Position numbers and translations under genes: made by a program | Assembly (NCBI GenBank): GCA_002366795.1 | Contig: DFBX01000121.1 | Coordinates: forward strand, 1-24,832 | DNA: 24,832 bases | From: Rhodobacteraceae bacterium UBA3069 | GTDB taxonomy: Bacteria > Pseudomonadota > Alphaproteobacteria > Rhodobacterales > Rhodobacteraceae | Reading direction: 5' to 3' | Part shown: positions 15,264 through 23,328 of the stretch, piece after piece | Numbering within the stretch: position 1 is the first letter of the stretch | Layout of the letters: each line of letters begins with the position of its first letter | Notes under the pieces: generated by a model | Seen by the model: only the letters and a program-made list of their open reading frames with translations | Databases searched by the model: none | Told to the model about the DNA's origin: nothing

Positions 15264-15923
15264 ATGACATGGACGATCCCCAATATCCTGACGGTTCTCC
15301 GTCTGCTGGCAGCGCCGGGCGTTGCGGTGATGTTTCTATATTTCACAAGGCCTTATGCCGACTGGTTCGCGCTGGTCCTGTTCGTGCTGGCCGCCGTCAC
15401 CGATTGGTTCGACGGCTATCTTGCCCGCGCATGGAACCAGCAAACCAAGCTGGGCACGATGCTGGATCCGATCGCGGACAAGGCGATGGTGGTGATCGCG
15501 CTGATGGTGATCGTGGGCTATTCGTCGATGTCGCCATGGCTGGTGCTGCCCGCCACCTTCATCCTGTTCCGCGAGGTGTTCGTCTCGGGCCTGCGCGAAT
15601 TTCTGGGCGATACTGCGGGCACTTTGAAGGTGACGAAACTGGCCAAGTGGAAGACCACGACGCAGATGGTCGCCATCGCGGTGCTGTTCGGCCAGGGTGT
15701 GTTCGAACATTACCTTGGCATGTCCTCCTACGGGATGGATCAGGCCATGGTGGATGACATGCTCACCGGCCGTATTCCCGACACGCAGGGCCTGCGCTGG
15801 AAACTGGAAGGCATGATCTGGACCGGCCACATCGGGCATTGGTTGCTCTGGCTGGCGGCGGTGCTGACGCTGATCACCGGCTATGACTATTTCCGTAAAT
15901 CCGTGCCCTATCTCAAGGACTGA
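15264..15923 (+). CDS. pgsA: CDP-diacylglycerol--glycerol-3-phosphate 3-phosphatidyltransferase
   Basis: 219-aa inner-membrane enzyme that makes phosphatidylglycerol phosphate from CDP-diacylglycerol and glycerol-3-phosphate, the committed step to phosphatidylglycerol. The CDP-alcohol phosphotransferase motif D-x2-DG-x2-AR-x8-G-x3-D-x3-D is complete: Asp47, Asp50-Gly51, Ala54-Arg55, Gly64, Asp68 and Asp72. MTWTIPNILTVLRLLAAP at the N-terminus is the usual PgsA opening. LREFLG and KLAKWKTTTQM in the middle further match PgsA rather than other CDP-alcohol transferases. A segment at about residues 145-180 is longer than in compact homologues. AGGATAGGAAT precedes the ATG. moaD begins 3 nt after the stop, so the genes are probably cotranscribed. 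Confidence 0.95.
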   Translation: MTWTIPNILTVLRLLAAPGVAVMFLYFTRPYADWFALVLFVLAAVTDWFDGYLARAWNQQTKLGTMLDPIADKAMVVIALMVIVGYSSMSPWLVLPATFILFREVFVSGLREFLGDTAGTLKVTKLAKWKTTTQMVAIAVLFGQGVFEHYLGMSSYGMDQAMVDDMLTGRIPDTQGLRWKLEGMIWTGHIGHWLLWLAAVLTLITGYDYFRKSVPYLKD

Positions 15924-15926
15924 ACC

Positions 15927-16172
15927 ATGGACGTTCTCTATTTCGCATGGGTCCGTGAACGGATCGGCATCCCCAAGGAACGCATTGAAACCAGCGCAAA
16001 AACCGTGGCGGACCTAGTCGCGGAACTGTGCGCGCGCGAAGAACGCTATGCTGCCGCCTTCGCCGATCTGTCCGCCCTGCGCGTCGCTGTCGATCAGGAG
16101 CTGACCGATTTCGACGCCAACATCGAAAACGCGCGCGAAGTGGCGTTCTTTCCGCCCATGACCGGGGGCTGA
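15927..16172 (+). CDS. moaD: Molybdopterin synthase small subunit
   Basis: 81-aa beta-grasp protein that carries the thiocarboxylate sulfur used by MoaE to make the dithiolene of molybdopterin. It ends in the required Gly-Gly (PPMTGG), and VAFFPPMTGG is the classic MoaD tail. The N-terminus MDVLYFAWVRERIG is also typical. AAGGA overlapping the pgsA stop region precedes the ATG. It lies 3 nt after pgsA and 3 nt before moaE. An alternative as another ubiquitin-like sulfur carrier (ThiS) is unlikely because moaE follows directly. Confidence 0.95.
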   Translation: MDVLYFAWVRERIGIPKERIETSAKTVADLVAELCAREERYAAAFADLSALRVAVDQELTDFDANIENAREVAFFPPMTGG

Positions 16173-16175
16173 CAC

Positions 16176-16616
16176 ATGGATATCCGCGTGCAAGAGGCCC
16201 CCTTCGATCTTGGGCTGGAAACTACCTGTTTCGCTGACCGCCAAACCGATATGGGCGCGGTCGTCACATTTACTGGCATCACCCGCGATCTGCCCGGCGG
16301 GATGGACAAGATGGTGATCGAACATTACCCCGGCATGACCGAAAAGGCGCTGCAAGGCATCGCGGAGCAGGCGATGGAACGCTGGGATCTGGGCGATCTG
16401 CTGATCATCCACCGCTATGGCGATCTGGCCCCGAACGACCGCATCATGATGGTCGCCACCGCCTCGCGCCACCGCAAGGACGCGTTCGACGCGGCGGAAT
16501 TCCTGATGGATTACCTTAAGTCCCGCGCACCATTCTGGAAAAAGGAATTCGGCCCCGACGGCACCGAATGGGTTGCCGCCAAACCCGAAGACGAAGACGC
16601 CCTGAACCGCTGGTGA
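16176..16616 (+). CDS. moaE: Molybdopterin synthase catalytic subunit
   Basis: 146-aa large subunit of molybdopterin synthase, which converts cyclic pyranopterin monophosphate to molybdopterin with sulfur from MoaD. Recognisable blocks are GAVVTFTGITRD (27-38), EHYPGM (49-54), IIHRYGDLAPND (77-88) and MDYLKSRAPFWKKE (111-124), whose Lys115 and Lys122 correspond to the active-site lysines of the family. RHRKDAF precedes that block as usual. It is immediately downstream of moaD, so the heterotetramer subunits are co-expressed. The other moa genes are not in the window. Confidence 0.96.
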   Translation: MDIRVQEAPFDLGLETTCFADRQTDMGAVVTFTGITRDLPGGMDKMVIEHYPGMTEKALQGIAEQAMERWDLGDLLIIHRYGDLAPNDRIMMVATASRHRKDAFDAAEFLMDYLKSRAPFWKKEFGPDGTEWVAAKPEDEDALNRW

Positions 16617-16695
16617 TCCCGCGCATCCGATATTTACTCTTTTTCAACGGGTGCGGGGCAATCCTGCGCCGATACCCCGTGAAAGGCCGCAGATT

Positions 16696-16986
16696 GTGAC
16701 CGAACAAAGCCCGATCCTGACCGAAGTCATCGCCCTCATGACCAACCGCGCCCGCGGCCGCCTGCAAGGCAGCGCCAAACTGGTGGTCCAAAACGAAGGC
16801 GCGGTGATGCTGGATGAAACCGGCGCCCGCGAAGGGGACGAAGATGCCGATGTCACCCTCGCCGCATCCGAGGCAACCTTTCGCAAACTGCTAGCCGGAG
16901 ATCTGAACCCGGTGATGACCCGAAAACTCAAGGTCGATGGCACCCCGGCCCGCGCCCTCAAGGTCGCGGAAATTCTGCTGGGCTGA
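16696..16986 (+). CDS. Small SCP2 sterol-carrier-domain-like protein
   Basis: 96-aa protein resembling the short stand-alone SCP2 proteins common in Rhodobacterales. DADVTLAASEATFRKLLAGD followed by LNPVMTRKLKVDGTPARAL is the core SCP2 pattern, with an acidic strand, then F-x-x-L-L-x-G-x-L-x-P and K-L-x-V-x-G. SCP2 domains bind hydrophobic ligands such as acyl chains, but no ligand or pathway is evident here. An in-frame GTG at 16651 would add 15 Pro/Arg-rich residues. The GTG at 16696, with AAAGG about 9-10 nt before it, gives the usual family length and is preferred. It sits 79 nt after moaE and may be transcribed with it or alone. Confidence 0.75.
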   Translation: MTEQSPILTEVIALMTNRARGRLQGSAKLVVQNEGAVMLDETGAREGDEDADVTLAASEATFRKLLAGDLNPVMTRKLKVDGTPARALKVAEILLG

Positions 16987-17126
16987 CGCGCCCGGACAGT
17001 TTTCATTTTGCCCAAAATACTCATGCTCCAAGCGTGCAAAATGACCTGATCCTGCGGCGATGCGCTAACCTTGGCCACGGGTGCCGCCCGAGGGCAAGGG
17101 CTATGCCCATGCCCGAGATATAAAGC

Positions 17127-17146
17127 GCGCGACCCTTGGGTCGCGC
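17127..17146 (-). terminator. Intrinsic terminator of the OmpA-family operon
   Basis: GCGCGACCC (17127-17135) and GGGTCGCGC (17138-17146) form a 9-bp perfect stem. Reading on the minus strand it is followed by CGCTTTATATC, a short T-rich tail, about 30 nt after the stop of the gene ending at 17176. It would also sit in the 3' region of the plus-strand SCP2 gene but lacks a T-tract on that side. Confidence 0.6.
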
Positions 17147-17175
17147 TCCGTCAGGTCATGTCTTGGAGGGAAAAA

Positions 17176-17505
17176 TCAGCCGCCTGAATTCTGGCGCTCG
17201 ATATAGGCGCGCAGTTCCTCGGTCTCGAGGCGCGCGTCGCGCAGGCCTTCCATCGCCGCCGACAGTTCCGCCTCGGTCTGGCTCAACTGGTTGGTCAGCT
17301 CGGCCTCGCGCTGTTGCAGATAGGTGATCGCCTGATCGCGGGTCTCTTCCGCTTCGTGCAGCTCCTGGCTCATCTTTTCCAGCTCGCCCACGTCGCTGCG
17401 TGACACGCGGGTAAAACGATGCACCAGCCAGTTGGCGAACCAACCCAGACAGAAGGCGACGAAAAGGATGATCGCCGTTGCGATGATGAATTGCGTGCGG
17501 TTCAC
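17176..17505 (-). CDS. Single-pass membrane protein with periplasmic or cytoplasmic coiled coil
   Basis: 109-aa protein with one hydrophobic helix (about 5-27, FIIATAIILFVAFCLGWFANWL) followed by a basic patch and a long charged heptad-like helix from about 38 to 104, rich in Glu, Gln, Leu and Arg. No catalytic motif is visible. The ATG at 17505 overlaps the stop of the upstream OmpA-domain gene (ATGA), so the two are translationally coupled and may act together in the envelope. The positive patch after the helix suggests that the coiled coil faces the cytoplasm. Function not recognised; a scaffold or partner-binding protein is a guess from architecture. A terminator follows. Confidence 0.8.
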   Translation of the reverse strand: MNRTQFIIATAIILFVAFCLGWFANWLVHRFTRVSRSDVGELEKMSQELHEAEETRDQAITYLQQREAELTNQLSQTEAELSAAMEGLRDARLETEELRAYIERQNSGG

Positions 17506-19424
17506 TCGCTCTGTCCTTCTTTGGTGCCGTCTTGCGTCGGTTCGGCATCTTTCTGTTCGGCGTCTTCATCCCCGTTTTGCGCGATGCTTTCAAGGGTTGT
17601 CTGCCCTTCATCCTGTGTCGGCGCGGGGCGGAACAGGTTGAATTCTATGCGCCGGTTGGTCTCGCGCCCTTCTTCGGTTTCGTTATTCGCGATGGGGCGG
17701 GTTTCGCCATAGCCCACGGCAGACAGCGATCCGGTCGGCACCAGACGCGAGCGCAGCGCCGACAGAACCGCGTTGGCACGGTTCTGGCTCAGGTTCTGGT
17801 TCATCTCCTCGCGGCCCTGGCTGTCGGTGTGGCCGGCGATTTCCATCTTCAACTCGCCGCAGCGTTCCAGAACCTCTGCGATGTCGTCGATCACGCCGCG
17901 GCTTTCGGAATCCGGTGTGGCCGAACCCGGTTCGAAATTGATCTTGCGGGCGCTCAGGATGCCTTTGATCTCGTCCTCGCATTCTTCCGGCGTCGGGATG
18001 CCCGCGATCGGGTCCAGCTTTTTTAGGTATTCCACCTCGATCGCGAAGCGCTCCCCCCCGCCAAGCTTGTCGGCCAGAAAGCGCGCCACCTCGGCCGAGG
18101 CATCGGGGTTGCCGGTCTTGCCAGTCACGGTGATCAGATCAGGTGTCATGGTCACGGCCCCGTTCGACAGTTTCGACAGCGCCTCCAGTGCGGTCAGCAC
18201 GCGAATCGGCCAGCTGCCGGGCAGCTGTTCGTCTATCCTTGCGGACATATGCACCGCCTCGGCTCCGAAACGGGCCTGCGCCAGCGATTGCGCGGCGTTG
18301 CGCATCAACTCGCCGGACACGCGGCCGCGCAGTTGCACCAGACCTTCGGGCGACAGGGTCCCGACGAATTCCACCGGCCCTTTCTGGGCGTCGGCTTCTG
18401 GCAGGGTGGCATGCAGGGCAAACACCTCTGGCAGGGCGTTTTCCAACTCTCCCACGGCATTGTCGAAGATCGCCGGATTGGTCTTGGGCGATCCAACGAG
18501 GGTAATGTCGGCATCCGAAAAGGTTAGCGTGCCGCCACCGATTTCGCCCAATGTCTTGATGGCGCGCTCCACCGCTTGGCCCCAGTTGGGCGAGGGTACA
18601 CCAAGGCCCAGCGTGCAATCGGCGTTGCCTTCAAGGCCGGCGGCGCGGGCCGCGCTGAGGATCGACTTGCGGGCGGCGTCGGTGTCAGCCGAGCAGGCAT
18701 CGAACCGCGTGCCCTGATCATCCATCACAAGCCGCAGGGTAAAGGGCGTGATGACGGGGCGCGGCGCGGAAATATCCAGTGTCACGGAAACGCCGGGGGG
18801 CTGCTGGCTGCGCAACCGTTCTTCCAGCGCGCGCTTTTCTTCGGGGCTGTCCGATATCGCCGTGACGGCGACGCTGTCCGCATCAACCGAGATTTTCGAC
18901 CGCGGCAGCGACTTGAGCGCCCGCATCGCGTAAGCCAGTGCAAGGTCCCAGCTGTCAGCCACGGGGTAGTCGGCGCTTTCCAATAGGTCCGCGACATTTT
19001 TCTTGCCCGCAATTTCCGCCAGTTGTTCGGCCAAGTCTTCGCGGTCTGTAGCGGCGGGGATCAGGCCGATCAGCGAAATCCCGGAACCATTGCGCAAAAT
19101 CTCGATCGAGAAATTCGGCGCGATCATATCTTCGGTCGCCTGCATCTGCATCTGGTCGATCACCCGGCTGGCATCGACGATGGTGCCCGCGGTGGTCAAT
19201 GCCTGAAAGCGCAGCGCCTCGGTCGGGGCGGTGCCCGAAACAAAGACCTGCAAGCCATCGGCGTGAACCTCGGCCCAGGTGAGAGAGGCCATATCCAGCG
19301 CCTGGCGCACGGAATATTCTGAATTCGCCTCGATCACGCCGACGGAAAAACGCGCCCCAAGAAGTGATGCGCCCCCGGCAAGGGCGAAAGAGGCGGCGAT
19401 GACGGCAACTGAGGAAAGGCGCAT
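17502..19424 (-). CDS. OmpA-domain envelope protein with long BON-like N-terminal region
   Basis: 640-aa exported protein. Residues 1-22 (LSSVAVIAASFALAGGASLLG) look like a signal peptide or anchor. The C-terminal part, about 485-600, is an OmpA_C peptidoglycan-binding domain: INFEPGSATPDSESRGVIDD, MEIAGHTDSQGREEMNQNLS, RANAV, VGYGETRPIANNETEEGR and NRRIEFNLF. The Asp and Arg that contact diaminopimelate (GHTDSQG; ETNRRIEF) are present. Between them lie over 400 residues with repeated alpha/beta stretches reminiscent of BON domains, for example VHADGLQVFVSGTAP and VRVLTALEALSKLSNG. A 40-residue acidic Gln/Glu/Asp-rich tail ends the protein. It probably tethers to peptidoglycan from the inner or outer membrane. 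It is coupled to the small coiled-coil gene. Confidence 0.88.
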   Translation of the reverse strand: MRLSSVAVIAASFALAGGASLLGARFSVGVIEANSEYSVRQALDMASLTWAEVHADGLQVFVSGTAPTEALRFQALTTAGTIVDASRVIDQMQMQATEDMIAPNFSIEILRNGSGISLIGLIPAATDREDLAEQLAEIAGKKNVADLLESADYPVADSWDLALAYAMRALKSLPRSKISVDADSVAVTAISDSPEEKRALEERLRSQQPPGVSVTLDISAPRPVITPFTLRLVMDDQGTRFDACSADTDAARKSILSAARAAGLEGNADCTLGLGVPSPNWGQAVERAIKTLGEIGGGTLTFSDADITLVGSPKTNPAIFDNAVGELENALPEVFALHATLPEADAQKGPVEFVGTLSPEGLVQLRGRVSGELMRNAAQSLAQARFGAEAVHMSARIDEQLPGSWPIRVLTALEALSKLSNGAVTMTPDLITVTGKTGNPDASAEVARFLADKLGGGERFAIEVEYLKKLDPIAGIPTPEECEDEIKGILSARKINFEPGSATPDSESRGVIDDIAEVLERCGELKMEIAGHTDSQGREEMNQNLSQNRANAVLSALRSRLVPTGSLSAVGYGETRPIANNETEEGRETNRRIEFNLFRPAPTQDEGQTTLESIAQNGDEDAEQKDAEPTQDGTKEGQSE

Positions 19425-19544
19425 GAGATCCGGAATTTATAACTGCGTTGTATGTCTTTAGGCCGCTGCCCTCCGCGTTGCAATCACAGCCGCGCCCGAT
19501 GGGCGGATTTCGGCGTCATTCAGCGGGGTTAACCGTTTCGGGAT

Positions 19545-20519
19545 TTACAGAAAGATGGCCAGAACCAGGAAGGGCAGCGGCAGCAGCCCCGCATCGCGGT
19601 TCGCGCGGAACAGCATCAGGCAGCGGTCGTTGTCGTCGATATCCAGCATGCGAAGCTGCCATTGCAGGTGCCAGCCCATCGCCCAAGGGCCGCACAGCGC
19701 CAGTACCAGCGCGATCTGGTTGCCGGTGCGATCCAGCATCGCCAGCCCCACGGCCAGCGCCAGCAGGGCGACGGTCGCCATCAGGAACCATTTCAGCCAT
19801 TTCGCGGTGTCCGTGCCAAACAGGCGCGCGGTGGATTTCACCCCGATCAGCGCGTCGTCTTCCTTGTCCTGATGGGCATAGATCGTGTCGTAGAACAGGG
19901 TCCATGCGATGCCCCCCAGATACAGCACGATGGCGGCGGGGTGGAGCGTGCCGGAATGGGCGGCAAAGGCAAGCAGCGCCCCCCAGTTGAACGCCAGCCC
20001 CAAGAACACTTGCGGCCACCATGTGAACCGCTTGGCAAAGGGATAAACCGCGACGGGCAGCAGCGACAGCACGCCCAGTGCAATGGCCGCGCCGCTAAAG
20101 GTCAGCAGGATGCAAAGGGCGATCAGCGCCTGCACCACCATCCATGCGGCGGCCTGTTTGGCGCTGACCTGGCCCGAGGGGATGGGGCGCGATTTTGTCC
20201 GCTCGACCGCGGCATCGAATTCGCGGTCGGTGATGTCGTTCCATGTGCAGCCTGCGCCGCGCATCAGCCACGCGCCAAGCGCACAACCCAACGCGATCCA
20301 TAGATCGGACAGGCGCGGCTGCCCGTCCCACAGGATGGCAAGCGCCAGACCCCACCAGCAGGGCAACAGCAGCAGCCATGTGCCGATCGGCCGGTCCGCC
20401 CGTGACAGGCGCAGGTAGGGGCGCGTGGCGGCAGGTGCCAGCCTGTCCACCCAGTTGCCGCGATAGGCATCTGACACGGTTCCGTCGATCTGCTCTGGTC
20501 TTGGCCCGTCCGCGCCCAT
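19545..20519 (-). CDS. ubiA: 4-hydroxybenzoate polyprenyltransferase
   Basis: 324-aa polytopic inner-membrane prenyltransferase that attaches the polyprenyl tail to 4-hydroxybenzoate in ubiquinone synthesis. The first Asp-rich motif is NDITDREFD at 94-102 (Asn94, Asp95, Asp98, Asp102), followed by ERTKSRPIPSG. The second is YDTIYAHQDKEDD at 210-222 (Asp211, Asp218, Asp222), followed by IGVKST. Both bind the Mg-pyrophosphate of the prenyl donor. About eight or nine helices are predicted. The first 40 residues are polar and longer than in E. coli UbiA. The ATG at 20519 has AGGGGA 7-8 nt upstream, lying within the 13-bp gap to the divergent rsmE. A homogentisate or other UbiA-fold prenyltransferase is possible but less likely. 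Confidence 0.92.
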   Translation of the reverse strand: MGADGPRPEQIDGTVSDAYRGNWVDRLAPAATRPYLRLSRADRPIGTWLLLLPCWWGLALAILWDGQPRLSDLWIALGCALGAWLMRGAGCTWNDITDREFDAAVERTKSRPIPSGQVSAKQAAAWMVVQALIALCILLTFSGAAIALGVLSLLPVAVYPFAKRFTWWPQVFLGLAFNWGALLAFAAHSGTLHPAAIVLYLGGIAWTLFYDTIYAHQDKEDDALIGVKSTARLFGTDTAKWLKWFLMATVALLALAVGLAMLDRTGNQIALVLALCGPWAMGWHLQWQLRMLDIDDNDRCLMLFRANRDAGLLPLPFLVLAIFL

Positions 20520-20532
20520 ATCATATTCCCCT

Positions 20533-21258
20533 ATGAAAGAGACGAAAATCCGCCTTCATGTAGACCACCCCTTGGGGGAGGGGCAAACCATTCCTCTGGA
20601 GCAGGGGCAGGCGCATTACCTGTTCGGGGTGATGCGGGTGGCCGTGGGCGAAGGGCTGCGTGCGTTCAACGGGCGCGATGGCGAGTGGCTGTGCGAAATT
20701 TCGGCCGCGTCGAAGAAAGGCGGGGAATTGACCTGCGTGCGCCAGACCGCGTCGCAAGCTATGCCGCCTGACCTGTGGCTGCTTTTTGCCCCGATCAAGA
20801 AGGCCCGCACCGATTTCATCGTGGAAAAGGCGGCGGAAATGGGTGCGGCGCAGATTTTCCCCGTGCAGACCGATTTCACCAATTCAGAGCGTATCCGGCA
20901 GGACCGTTTGCAAGCCCACGCGGTGGAAGCCGCCGAGCAATGCGGCGGCACCTATGTGCCCCCGGTGCATGATTTGCAGCGGCTGGATGCGCTGTTGGAC
21001 AAGTGGCCCGAAGACCGGCAACTGATGTTCTGCGACGAGGCCGCCGTGGGCGAGGCATTGCTGCTGGATGGGGCCACTCCCGGCCCATGGGCGATTCTGA
21101 TCGGGCCAGAGGGCGGTTTTTCCGACGCCGAGCGCGCGCGCTTGCGGGCAATGCCGGGCGCGCTGCGCATCAGCCTTGGGCCGCGCATCCTGCGCGCCGA
21201 TACGGCGGCGGTGGCGGCGATGGCCCTGTGGCAAGACGCATTGGGAGATTGGCGATGA
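20533..21258 (+). CDS. rsmE: 16S rRNA (uracil-1498-N3)-methyltransferase
   Basis: 241-aa SPOUT-class methyltransferase that methylates N3 of U1498 in 16S rRNA in the assembled 30S subunit. The N-terminal PUA-like part opens with IRLHVDHPLGEGQ and QAHYLFGVMRV. The central KKARTDFIVEKAAEMGAAQI and the knot segments IGPEGGFSDAE (about 189-199) and LGPRILRADTAAVAA (about 215-229) are diagnostic. The ATG at 20533 matches the conserved N-terminus, yet nothing resembling a Shine-Dalgarno precedes it: the 13 bp to the divergent ubiA start read TTCCCCT on this strand. Translation may be leaderless or weakly initiated. The stop overlaps the next gene as ATGA. Confidence 0.94.
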   Translation: MKETKIRLHVDHPLGEGQTIPLEQGQAHYLFGVMRVAVGEGLRAFNGRDGEWLCEISAASKKGGELTCVRQTASQAMPPDLWLLFAPIKKARTDFIVEKAAEMGAAQIFPVQTDFTNSERIRQDRLQAHAVEAAEQCGGTYVPPVHDLQRLDALLDKWPEDRQLMFCDEAAVGEALLLDGATPGPWAILIGPEGGFSDAERARLRAMPGALRISLGPRILRADTAAVAAMALWQDALGDWR

Positions 21259-21803
21259 GCTTTCTAAGGCCAGAGGCGCGGGCGGCCCTGTGGCGTTGGC
21301 GCGACCTATTGGCCGGGCTGGGCGTTGCCCTGCTTGGGCTTTGGGCGGTGCTGGCCTTGCTGGGCGTTCTGTTCTGGCTGGGCTGGGTGTTCCTGGTGGT
21401 CGGGGCCGGCCTGGCGATCACAGGCTGGCAGCGCGCGCGGTTCGCGGCAGGCAAGGGCGGCGCGGGCGTGGTGCAGGTGGACGAGGGCGAGGTGCGATAT
21501 TTCGGCCCGATGTCCGGCGGCATGGTCGCCATGACCGAATTGATGCGGCTCGAACTGGATGGGCGCGGCGCCGGCGCACGATGGCGGCTGCACCAGCCGG
21601 GGCAGGCGGTTCTGGAAATTCCCGTCAACGCCGAAAACGCAGAGGCGCTTTTTGATGTGTTTGCTTCGCTTCCGGGCGTGCGAACCGAACGGATGCTGTC
21701 AGAGATGAGGCGCAGTGGTGGTGCGCGTCTTGTCGTGATTTGGCAGAAGGGGGGCGATCACCCCTCTGTGACCCATATGCAGGATGTGCGGCGGCTGCAT
21801 TGA
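21255..21803 (+). CDS. Two-TM membrane protein of unknown function
   Basis: 182-aa protein with a basic N-terminus, then one long hydrophobic region at about 19-56 that can form two adjacent helices (LLAGLGVALLGLWAVLALLG and FWLGWVFLVVGAGLAITGW). A soluble C-terminal domain of about 120 residues follows (VQVDEGEVRYFGPMSGGMVAMTEL and later FDVFASLPGVRTE). This layout, a hydrophobic hairpin with a PH- or DUF-like cytoplasmic domain, recurs in Rhodobacterales between rsmE and gshA in my recollection, but I cannot name the family. Its ATG overlaps the rsmE stop by 4 nt, so it is translationally coupled. gshA starts 60 nt later. No enzymatic motif is visible. Confidence 0.82.
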   Translation: MSFLRPEARAALWRWRDLLAGLGVALLGLWAVLALLGVLFWLGWVFLVVGAGLAITGWQRARFAAGKGGAGVVQVDEGEVRYFGPMSGGMVAMTELMRLELDGRGAGARWRLHQPGQAVLEIPVNAENAEALFDVFASLPGVRTERMLSEMRRSGGARLVVIWQKGGDHPSVTHMQDVRRLH

Positions 21804-21863
21804 CAGCCCTGCACCTTTGCACCACTTCTTGATATTCACGACAGGCCAAATCGGAGTGCCCCA

Positions 21864-23234
21864 ATGTCTATTCCTCAATCCGGCGGCGGGCCGATCGAAC
21901 ATCACAGCCAGTTGGCCGAATACCTGGAAAGCGGCTGCAAGCCCGCCGAGGATTGGCGCATCGGCACCGAGCATGAAAAGTTCGGCTACTGCAAGGATAC
22001 CCTGAAACCGATCCCCTACGAGGGGCCGAGGTCTGTTCTGGCCGTGCTTGAGGGGCTGCGCGATGTGCATGGCTGGTCCCCCGTGGCAGAGGCGGGCAAG
22101 CTGATCGGGCTTGAAAAGGACGGGGCCAATGTCAGCCTTGAGCCGGGCGGGCAGCTGGAACTGTCGGGCGCGCCGCTGGAAAGCATTCACCAGACCTGCG
22201 ACGAGGTGAACGATCACCTGCGCGATGTGAAGGATATTGCGGACAAGGTCGGCGTTGGATTCATCGGACTGGGCACCGCGCCGATCTGGACCCACGAGCA
22301 AATGCCGCAGATGCCCAAGGGGCGTTACCGGCTGATGACCGATTACATGGACCGCGTCGGCACCATGGGCAAATCGATGATGTACCGGACCTGCACGGTT
22401 CAGGTGAACCTCGATTTCGCGTCCGAGGCGGACATGGTCAAGAAATTCCGCGTGGCGCTGGCATTGCAGCCTGTGGCCACAGCGCTGTTCGCCAACTCGC
22501 CCTTCTTCGAGGGCAAGCCGAACGGGCATAAATCGTGGCGCTCGCGCATCTGGCGCGATCTGGATGACAGCCGCACCGGGATGTTGCCGTTCGTGTTCGA
22601 AGATGGCATGGGGTTTGATCGCTACATGGATTATGCCTTGGATGTGCCGATGTATTTCGTCTATCGCGACGGGCAGTATATCGACGCGCTTGGCCAGTCC
22701 TTCCGTGATTTCCTGAAGGGTGAATTGCCTGCCCTGCCCGGCGAGGTGCCGACGCTGAGCGATTGGGCCGATCACCTGACCACCTGCTTCCCCGAGGCGC
22801 GGATCAAGAAATACATGGAAATGCGCGGGGCCGATGGTGGCCCGTGGCGGCGTTTGTGCGCCTTGCCGGCCTTCTGGGTCGGGTTGATGTATGACCAAGG
22901 CGCGCTGGACGCGGCCTGGGATCTGGTCAAGGACTGGAATGTCGAGACCCGCGAAGAACTGCGCGTGGCCGCCAGCCGCGATGCCTTGCAGGCACAGGTG
23001 GGCGATGTGAACATGCTTGATCTTGCCCGCGAAGTTCTGGATCTTTCCGAGGGCGGGCTGAAAGCGCGCGCCAAGGAAGGCGCGGGCGGTTTGGTGCCGG
23101 ACGAGACCCATTTCCTGAACGCGCTGAAAGAAAGCGTCGAAAGCGGCAAGACACCGGCAGATGAATTGCTGGAGCATTACGCGGGTGACTGGAACGGCGA
23201 TCTGACCAAAATATACGCGCAGTATTCTTACTGA
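21864..23234 (+). CDS. gshA: Glutamate-cysteine ligase, plant/alphaproteobacterial type
   Basis: 456-aa ATP-dependent ligase that joins L-glutamate and L-cysteine, the first step of glutathione synthesis. It belongs to the class shared by plants and alphaproteobacteria. WRIGTEHEKFGY (about 32-43) carries the glutamate/metal-binding Glu residues. LEKDGANVSLEPGGQLELSG (about 86-105) is the diagnostic core, and YRLMTDYMDRVGTMGKSMMYRTCT with QVNLDF contributes the next strand set. RSRIWRDLDDSRTGMLPF is the ATP-site-proximal block. GGAG lies about 8 nt before the ATG at 21864. The gene closes the plus-strand rsmE unit and is followed within 25 nt by a bidirectional terminator. Length is as expected for the class. 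Confidence 0.95.
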   Translation: MSIPQSGGGPIEHHSQLAEYLESGCKPAEDWRIGTEHEKFGYCKDTLKPIPYEGPRSVLAVLEGLRDVHGWSPVAEAGKLIGLEKDGANVSLEPGGQLELSGAPLESIHQTCDEVNDHLRDVKDIADKVGVGFIGLGTAPIWTHEQMPQMPKGRYRLMTDYMDRVGTMGKSMMYRTCTVQVNLDFASEADMVKKFRVALALQPVATALFANSPFFEGKPNGHKSWRSRIWRDLDDSRTGMLPFVFEDGMGFDRYMDYALDVPMYFVYRDGQYIDALGQSFRDFLKGELPALPGEVPTLSDWADHLTTCFPEARIKKYMEMRGADGGPWRRLCALPAFWVGLMYDQGALDAAWDLVKDWNVETREELRVAASRDALQAQVGDVNMLDLAREVLDLSEGGLKARAKEGAGGLVPDETHFLNALKESVESGKTPADELLEHYAGDWNGDLTKIYAQYSY

Positions 23235-23256
23235 CCGGTTGCAGTAACCTGATGGA

Positions 23257-23290
23257 AAACCCCGCCGCGGCTAACGCCTTGGCGGGGTTT
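23257..23290. terminator. Bidirectional intrinsic terminator
   Basis: AAACCCCGCC (23257-23266) and GGCGGGGTTT (23281-23290) form a 10-bp perfect stem with a 14-nt loop. On the plus strand it is followed by ACTGTTTTC, ending gshA. On the minus strand it continues into TTTTCC, ending the convergent membrane-protein operon. Confidence 0.85.
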
Positions 23291-23328
23291 ACTGTTTTCT
23301 TGTCCTTGTGTCGGCGCGATATTCCGGT

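Noticed and set aside
21699..23177. 492-aa minus-strand frame over gshA
   Set aside because: Longer than gshA itself, but gshA has diagnostic motifs and a ribosome-binding site while this frame has neither.
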